Below are positions 60,427 to 64,000 of a stretch of 64,000 nucleotides of DNA, piece after piece. Origin of the DNA: CAWGJF01 sp963822905. GTDB lineage: Bacteria > Bacteroidota > Ignavibacteria > Ignavibacteriales > Ignavibacteriaceae. A model generated the notes under the pieces. That model ran no database searches. It saw only the letters and a list, made by a program, of their open reading frames with translations, and was not told the DNA's origin. Location of the stretch: positions 1,860,001 through 1,924,000 of the forward strand of contig CAWGJF010000001.1 of the NCBI GenBank assembly GCA_963822905.1. Direction: 5' to 3'. The translations under genes and the position numbers were made by a program. The number at the start of each line of letters is the position of its first letter. The first letter of the stretch is position 1.

Positions 60427-61984
60427 TATTTCTTTTTCTCGAAATTATTCTGAAAGTTCCGTGAACAATTACCCCGGTTAAAGCCAGAAGTATGAATATG
60501 ATTCCAAGTGTTTCAATTATCGGCGAGTAATCTCTCGAAGGCATATAAAAATCCGTTAAACCTGCTAACCGACTGTTTTCCCTGTTGTGACAATTTTTAC
60601 AAGTTAAGCTGTTTTCTTTTGTCGAAACCATATGATTAATCGGCCAGTACATTTCTGTATTTAGAAAAGAGACTTTTCCACTAAACGGAAGATTAACTTC
60701 TTTCATTCCAACCTCTGATGCTCGCTTCCAATCGAAATCCTGCCAGAACGCTCCTTCGCCTTTTTTATCTGCAAAAAGTTTAGGTTGAATTAGAACTTTC
60801 AATTCGGGATCAAATGGTTGTTTTGATCTGTGAATTTTTACTGGAATAATTTTAGAATCATAATCACTATAGGAACCTTTTAAAGTATTTATTTTTAAAA
60901 CTTTGGTTGTGTCCTTGATTTTATCACCCAACAAATAATGATCTGCTGTCCCGTTAAACCAGATGTAATCCGGTTCAAGGTTTTTGCCCCATTTAAAACT
61001 TCCCTTAATAGAGAGGTAAGTATGATTTCCATCTTCATCTTCAGCCGAATACGGCTCGCCATCTTTCAACTTTCCAGCAGTTGACCAATCCCATTCAGTT
61101 TTAGTTGCATTAACTTTTGCATAAATAGGAATGTGGCAAGTCTGACAAGCGACTTTAAGAGTATGTTCGTTAAGAATTTCAGCTTCGTGTGGAGTATCGG
61201 TATGACATTGTTCACAGGTTGAACGGTTTCGATTCATTGAAGATAATGAATAGACTTTCCCTAGCATCTGATGTTTTTCTGTCTTATGGCAATCAGCACA
61301 TTGCAGGTTTACACCATCAATAGCCATATGAACATCAACATCACGAGTTGGTTCGAACATTGATTTTTCAAGATCACCATGCTTTACATTATTTCCTCCA
61401 CCGCCATAAAAATGACAGACTCCACAATTTGATCTTTTTGAATCACCAACATTCATTGCAATGTAGTTCAGATCAAGTTGTGGATCAGGATATCCACCTT
61501 TTTCCGATGCTTTACTATAAGTTTCAGTATTATCATGACATACCAGGCAGTCAATATTTTTTGAATCTGTAAACGAAAACATATCGCTTTGCATACCAAA
61601 GCCTATATGACATTTTGCACAACTTTGTTCGTTTCCTTCCACGCCAATACAGAAATTGTTAATCGCATTTTTCTTCCCTATATAAACAATTCCTCTTCCT
61701 TCAATATATTCTTCACGCTGCCAGTTCCAGTGGCTGGATTTCTTAACTTCATCGTCTCTTTCTGTGTGGCAGGAAATGCAAGCCTCAGTAACTTCTTGCG
61801 GGGAATTGAATTTTTTTTGCAGAATAGAAAATTTTGTGTGATCAGCAGATGGAAGTTCTTGCTTCTTAAACTTATTCTTTAATAAAACAAGGTTTGGTTC
61901 CCCGGAATATTTAGGGGTGAATACTTTGTAAATGAACGTAAAAGTTATTCCAATAAAGACAAGAGCAAGAAAAATCTTTTTCAT
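60419..61984 (-). CDS. otr: Octaheme c-type cytochrome, tetrathionate reductase family
   Basis: The 521-residue protein has a signal/anchor (MKKIFLALVFIGITFTFIY) and eight CxxCH heme sites in order: CISCH, CAKCH, CLVCH, CGVCH, CADCH, CEQCH, CQTCH and CKNCH. It ends in one membrane helix (IIETLGIIFILLALTGVIVHGTF). The heme count, spacing and GGGGNNVKHGDLEKSMFEPTRDVDVHMAIDG block match the octaheme tetrathionate reductase family. Shewanella OTR reduces tetrathionate, nitrite and hydroxylamine in vitro, so the true substrate is not certain. The adjacent cytochrome b, YeeE/YedE and rhodaneses favour a sulfur oxyanion role. Confidence 0.9.
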   Translation of the reverse strand: MKKIFLALVFIGITFTFIYKVFTPKYSGEPNLVLLKNKFKKQELPSADHTKFSILQKKFNSPQEVTEACISCHTERDDEVKKSSHWNWQREEYIEGRGIVYIGKKNAINNFCIGVEGNEQSCAKCHIGFGMQSDMFSFTDSKNIDCLVCHDNTETYSKASEKGGYPDPQLDLNYIAMNVGDSKRSNCGVCHFYGGGGNNVKHGDLEKSMFEPTRDVDVHMAIDGVNLQCADCHKTEKHQMLGKVYSLSSMNRNRSTCEQCHTDTPHEAEILNEHTLKVACQTCHIPIYAKVNATKTEWDWSTAGKLKDGEPYSAEDEDGNHTYLSIKGSFKWGKNLEPDYIWFNGTADHYLLGDKIKDTTKVLKINTLKGSYSDYDSKIIPVKIHRSKQPFDPELKVLIQPKLFADKKGEGAFWQDFDWKRASEVGMKEVNLPFSGKVSFLNTEMYWPINHMVSTKENSLTCKNCHNRENSRLAGLTDFYMPSRDYSPIIETLGIIFILLALTGVIVHGTFRIISRKRNND

Positions 61985-62162
61985 AAAATTTCTGAAATTT
62001 ATTCAACTGCAATTTGATGAGTATAGTAAATAAAAGATTCTTTTATTTTTCATTTTAAAAAATAATTTAAATTTGACTAAGATTTAAAATTAGTTGACGG
62101 TGAATAATTAATTGTTCTTAATTATTTTCTTGGAAGGACTGATTTGTAATTTAAGATATGAG

Positions 62163-62248
62163 TACCGAAGGCCGGACTCGAACCGGCACGAGGTGTAAGC
62201 CCCACTGGATTTTGAGTCCAGCGCGTCTACCAATTCCGCCACTTCGGC
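62163..62248 (-). tRNA. tRNA-Leu (CAA)
   Basis: Read on the minus strand from 62248, acceptor GCCGAAG pairs with CTTCGGT; the anticodon arm CTGGACTCAAAATCCAG gives anticodon CAA (TTG codon). A long class II variable arm and the T-loop GGTTCGAGTCC are present. CCA is not encoded. The 1-72 pair is G-U. Confidence 0.93.
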
Positions 62249-62566
62249 ATAAGTATTTCGACAGTTGGTTAATATTAAATTATTTTAAGATTAGTGAATT
62301 CAAAGTTATAAAACTTCAATTCGTTTACCAAAATTGTCACCCTATAAAAAATTTCTACAAAATATGTCAAAAGGATAAGAAAAATTTTCCTTATTCAAAT
62401 AAAGATGTTTCAATTTCGTTCAATTGTTTCACCTCGGGCAACTGTTAATCCGCGATGTATTGTTTTGAAAAAACGATCAACTAAACTTATTCGTATTAAT
62501 TTCGATAATTTTTTGTAATGGCACTATTGTTGTTTTGATTAACTGTAGCAATTATAAGGAGCTAAA
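62249..62566. other. Intergenic region after tRNA-Leu, no gene seen
   Basis: This 318-base AT-rich stretch has no convincing gene. A 20-base imperfect palindrome lies at 62375-62394 (arms ATAAG and CTTAT with A4/T4 inside). The right end provides the AAGGAG ribosome site for the small acidic gene. A promoter is presumably present but I cannot place it. Confidence 0.45.
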
Positions 62567-62764
62567 ATGAAAAAATATCTACAAAAAAACCTGAATGATC
62601 TTCTATTGAATGAAGAAGATTATACATTCTTTGGAGATCCGTCTTCTTTGGATCTCGAAGCAATGGGAGACGAAGTTATTTATGATATGATCCGGGACGT
62701 TGAGACAGAAGATCTTGACCTGGATGATATCGAAATTGATGATGAAGGATTATCCTTAATTTAA
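62567..62764 (+). CDS. Small acidic protein of unknown function
   Basis: The 65-residue frame has a good AAGGAG site 6 bases before the ATG and a basic first part (MKKYLQKNLNDLLLNEEDY) followed by a strongly acidic tail (VETEDLDLDDIEIDDEGLSLI). No family is recognised. The separate ribosome sites and close spacing with the next small gene suggest the two are translated together. It ends 35 bases before the next start. Confidence 0.55.
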   Translation: MKKYLQKNLNDLLLNEEDYTFFGDPSSLDLEAMGDEVIYDMIRDVETEDLDLDDIEIDDEGLSLI

Positions 62765-62799
62765 ATAAAAATCAAATTCAAATTAAGTGGGAGTACAAT

Positions 62800-63006
62800 T
62801 TGAAAACTTATATTGGTGATGACGGCCACTATGAGATCGATGATAACGGAAGTGTAATTCAAAAAATGGTTGACCAGTTTGGAAAACTTACTGGTAAAAT
62901 CAGAAAGTTTAGTAACCCTAAAAATATTACTAATGCTTTTGATCGTGACTATATTTTGAATATTCTCCAAATGTTAAGAATTTATAAAAACAGCGGTCGT
63001 TGTTAA
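62800..63006 (+). CDS. Small protein of unknown function
   Basis: The 68-residue frame starts at TTG 62800 with AAGTGGGAG about 6 bases upstream. The sequence KTYIGDDGHYEIDDNGSVIQKMVDQFGKLTGKIRKF is followed by a helical NAFDRDYILNILQMLRIYKNSGRC. No family is recognised. The GHYEIDDNGSVI piece resembles short beta-hairpins in secreted or regulatory proteins, but without a signal peptide. Its short, separate frame lies between the acidic gene and glnS. Confidence 0.5.
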   Translation: MKTYIGDDGHYEIDDNGSVIQKMVDQFGKLTGKIRKFSNPKNITNAFDRDYILNILQMLRIYKNSGRC

Positions 63007-63160
63007 CTCAGGTGATTAACTAGTCACATAAAATCTCACTCAGGGAAAAGGGGATTCACTTTATAATCGATTCTCTTTACTTTACACACCTTTATATACC
63101 TGCCAAACTTTTGAACTGCATATTTGATTCTTTATTTTAACTTCTAAAAAAAGAATAAAT

Positions 63161-64000
63161 ATGACCACAAATAACCAAAATTCTGATAATCCAGGCAAAG
63201 AAAAATCGAAAAATTTCATTTATGAAATAATTGATAATGATAACAAAACCGGAAAATGGGACGGAAGAGTTCAAACCAGATTTCCACCTGAACCAAATGG
63301 CTATCTTCATATTGGTCACGCAAAATCTATTTGTCTTAATTATGGAATTGCCAGAGATTATAATGGGAAATTCAATTTAAGATTTGATGATACCAATCCC
63401 GCAAAAGAAGAACAGGAATATGTTGATTCAATAATTAATGATGTTAAATGGCTTGGTGCAGATTTCGAAAACAGAATTTTCTTCGCTTCAGATTATTTTG
63501 ATACTATGTATGAATGGGCAATAATTTTAGTTAAAAATGGCAAGGCGTATGTTGATGATTTAAGTGCAGATGAAATAAAAGAATATAGGGGAACTGTAAC
63601 CGAACCAGGAAAAGAAAGTCCTTTCAGAAATAGAGGCGTTGAAGAAAATCTGGATTTGCTTGAAAGAATGAAAATTGGGGAATTTAAAAACGGAGAAAAA
63701 GTTTTACGGGCCAAAATAGATATGGCTCATAAAAATATTTTAATGCGTGATACCGTGATGTACAGAATAATTCATGCATCACACCACCGGACGGGAAATA
63801 AATGGTGCATTTACCCGACTTATGATTGGGCTCATGGCTCTGAAGATTCTTTAGAAAAAATTACACATTCTGTATGTACTCTCGAATTTGAAGTTCATAG
63901 ACCACTTTATGATTGGTTCCTAAATGAACTTAAAGTTTACCACCCTCAACAAATTGAGTTTGCAAGACTTAACCTTGGTTATACTGTGATGAGTAAAAGA
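63161..64000 (+). CDS. glnS: Glutaminyl-tRNA synthetase (5' part, runs off the window)
   Basis: From ATG 63161 the frame is open to the last base, giving the first 280 residues. RVQTRFPPEPNGYLHIGHAKSICLNYGIARDYNGKFNLRFDDTNPAKEEQEYVDSI contains the class I HIGH motif, and the end GYTVMSKR is the KMSKS-type motif. The FDDTNP and YDWAHGSEDSLEKITHSVCTLEFEVHRPLYDW blocks set it with GlnRS rather than GluRS. It charges tRNA-Gln directly, so this species need not rely only on the amidotransferase route. The C-terminal anticodon domain lies beyond the window. Confidence 0.95.
   Translation, partial: MTTNNQNSDNPGKEKSKNFIYEIIDNDNKTGKWDGRVQTRFPPEPNGYLHIGHAKSICLNYGIARDYNGKFNLRFDDTNPAKEEQEYVDSIINDVKWLGADFENRIFFASDYFDTMYEWAIILVKNGKAYVDDLSADEIKEYRGTVTEPGKESPFRNRGVEENLDLLERMKIGEFKNGEKVLRAKIDMAHKNILMRDTVMYRIIHASHHRTGNKWCIYPTYDWAHGSEDSLEKITHSVCTLEFEVHRPLYDWFLNELKVYHPQQIEFARLNLGYTVMSKR

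Noticed and set aside
62158..62448. A 96-residue frame across tRNA-Leu on the + strand
   Set aside because: Its start lies in the tRNA gene on the other strand, and the translation has no family pattern.

Overview
The window looks like a chromosomal segment of an AT-rich bacterium of the Bacteroidota/Ignavibacteriota side of the FCB group. The evidence is a type IX secretion C-terminal tail of the NYPNPFNPTT kind (34111-35433), a bacillithiol ligase BshC, outer-membrane beta-barrel proteins, and GlnRS-type glutamine charging. Most coding DNA is AT-rich, with short intergenic gaps and frequent TTG/GTG starts. This assignment is inference from gene content only.

Region by region. (1) 1-6955 is an accessory tract of small detoxification-type genes: SRPBCC, two related secreted alpha/beta hydrolases, three RibD/DHFR-like reductases (one frameshifted), VOC proteins (one cut down by an internal deletion), a DUF1801 protein and a TPR-Arr rifamycin ADP-ribosyltransferase fusion. 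Parts are visibly GC-richer than the rest, which suggests acquired DNA. (2) 7011-16693 holds a membrane adenylate cyclase, an AlkZ-like glycosylase-family protein, then a compact housekeeping run: ymdB-like phosphodiesterase, orphan DNA methyltransferase, folD, deoC, HicB-like orphan, TrmH-type methylase, aroA, with bshC on the opposite strand. (3) 16855-22340 has a radical SAM/SPASM enzyme, a flippase-like membrane protein, a GT2 glycosyltransferase, a DUF6600-type surface protein and a queuosine precursor transporter. (4) 22690-24942 is malic enzyme-phosphotransacetylase (maeB).

(5) 25105-31233 is the most unusual block. Two paralogous 840-880 residue exported proteins combine a predicted FAM20/CotH/HipA-like kinase module with a C-terminal Omp85-like barrel, and a secreted beta-propeller-type protein lies between them in one apparent operon. 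(6) 31269-33928 has sixA, an HD-domain/Pycsar-type membrane effector fusion with a CRP-like palindrome upstream, and an OB-fold lipoprotein. (7) 34111-38268 has a T9SS cargo protein, PAP2 phosphatase, AI-2E permease and DAHP synthase. (8) 38455-41963 is a full riboflavin set (ribH, ribBA, ribE, ribD).

(9) 41964-47101 is a second accessory tract: a 42-bp tandem repeat array with phased palindromes, a lipoprotein, an attC-like inverted repeat, RDD and DUF1062 proteins, an AbiE toxin-antitoxin pair, and a tRNA-Ser gene flanked by broken tRNA copies and a GIY-YIG nuclease gene. (10) 47173-51366 is a zinc/manganese ABC importer with an outer-membrane porin-like protein and a small His-rich protein. 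(11) 51519-56753 has glutaryl-CoA dehydrogenase, a doubly frameshifted guaB, a glycosyltransferase and purD. (12) 56781-61984 is a sulfur-oxyanion module: octaheme tetrathionate-reductase-family cytochrome, cytochrome b, split YeeE/YedE transporter, rhodaneses and a MauE/DoxX protein. (13) The end carries tRNA-Leu, two small proteins and the start of glnS.

Three genes appear broken by one-base insertions (a reductase at 5713, guaB twice). Sequencing or assembly error must be excluded before calling them pseudogenes.
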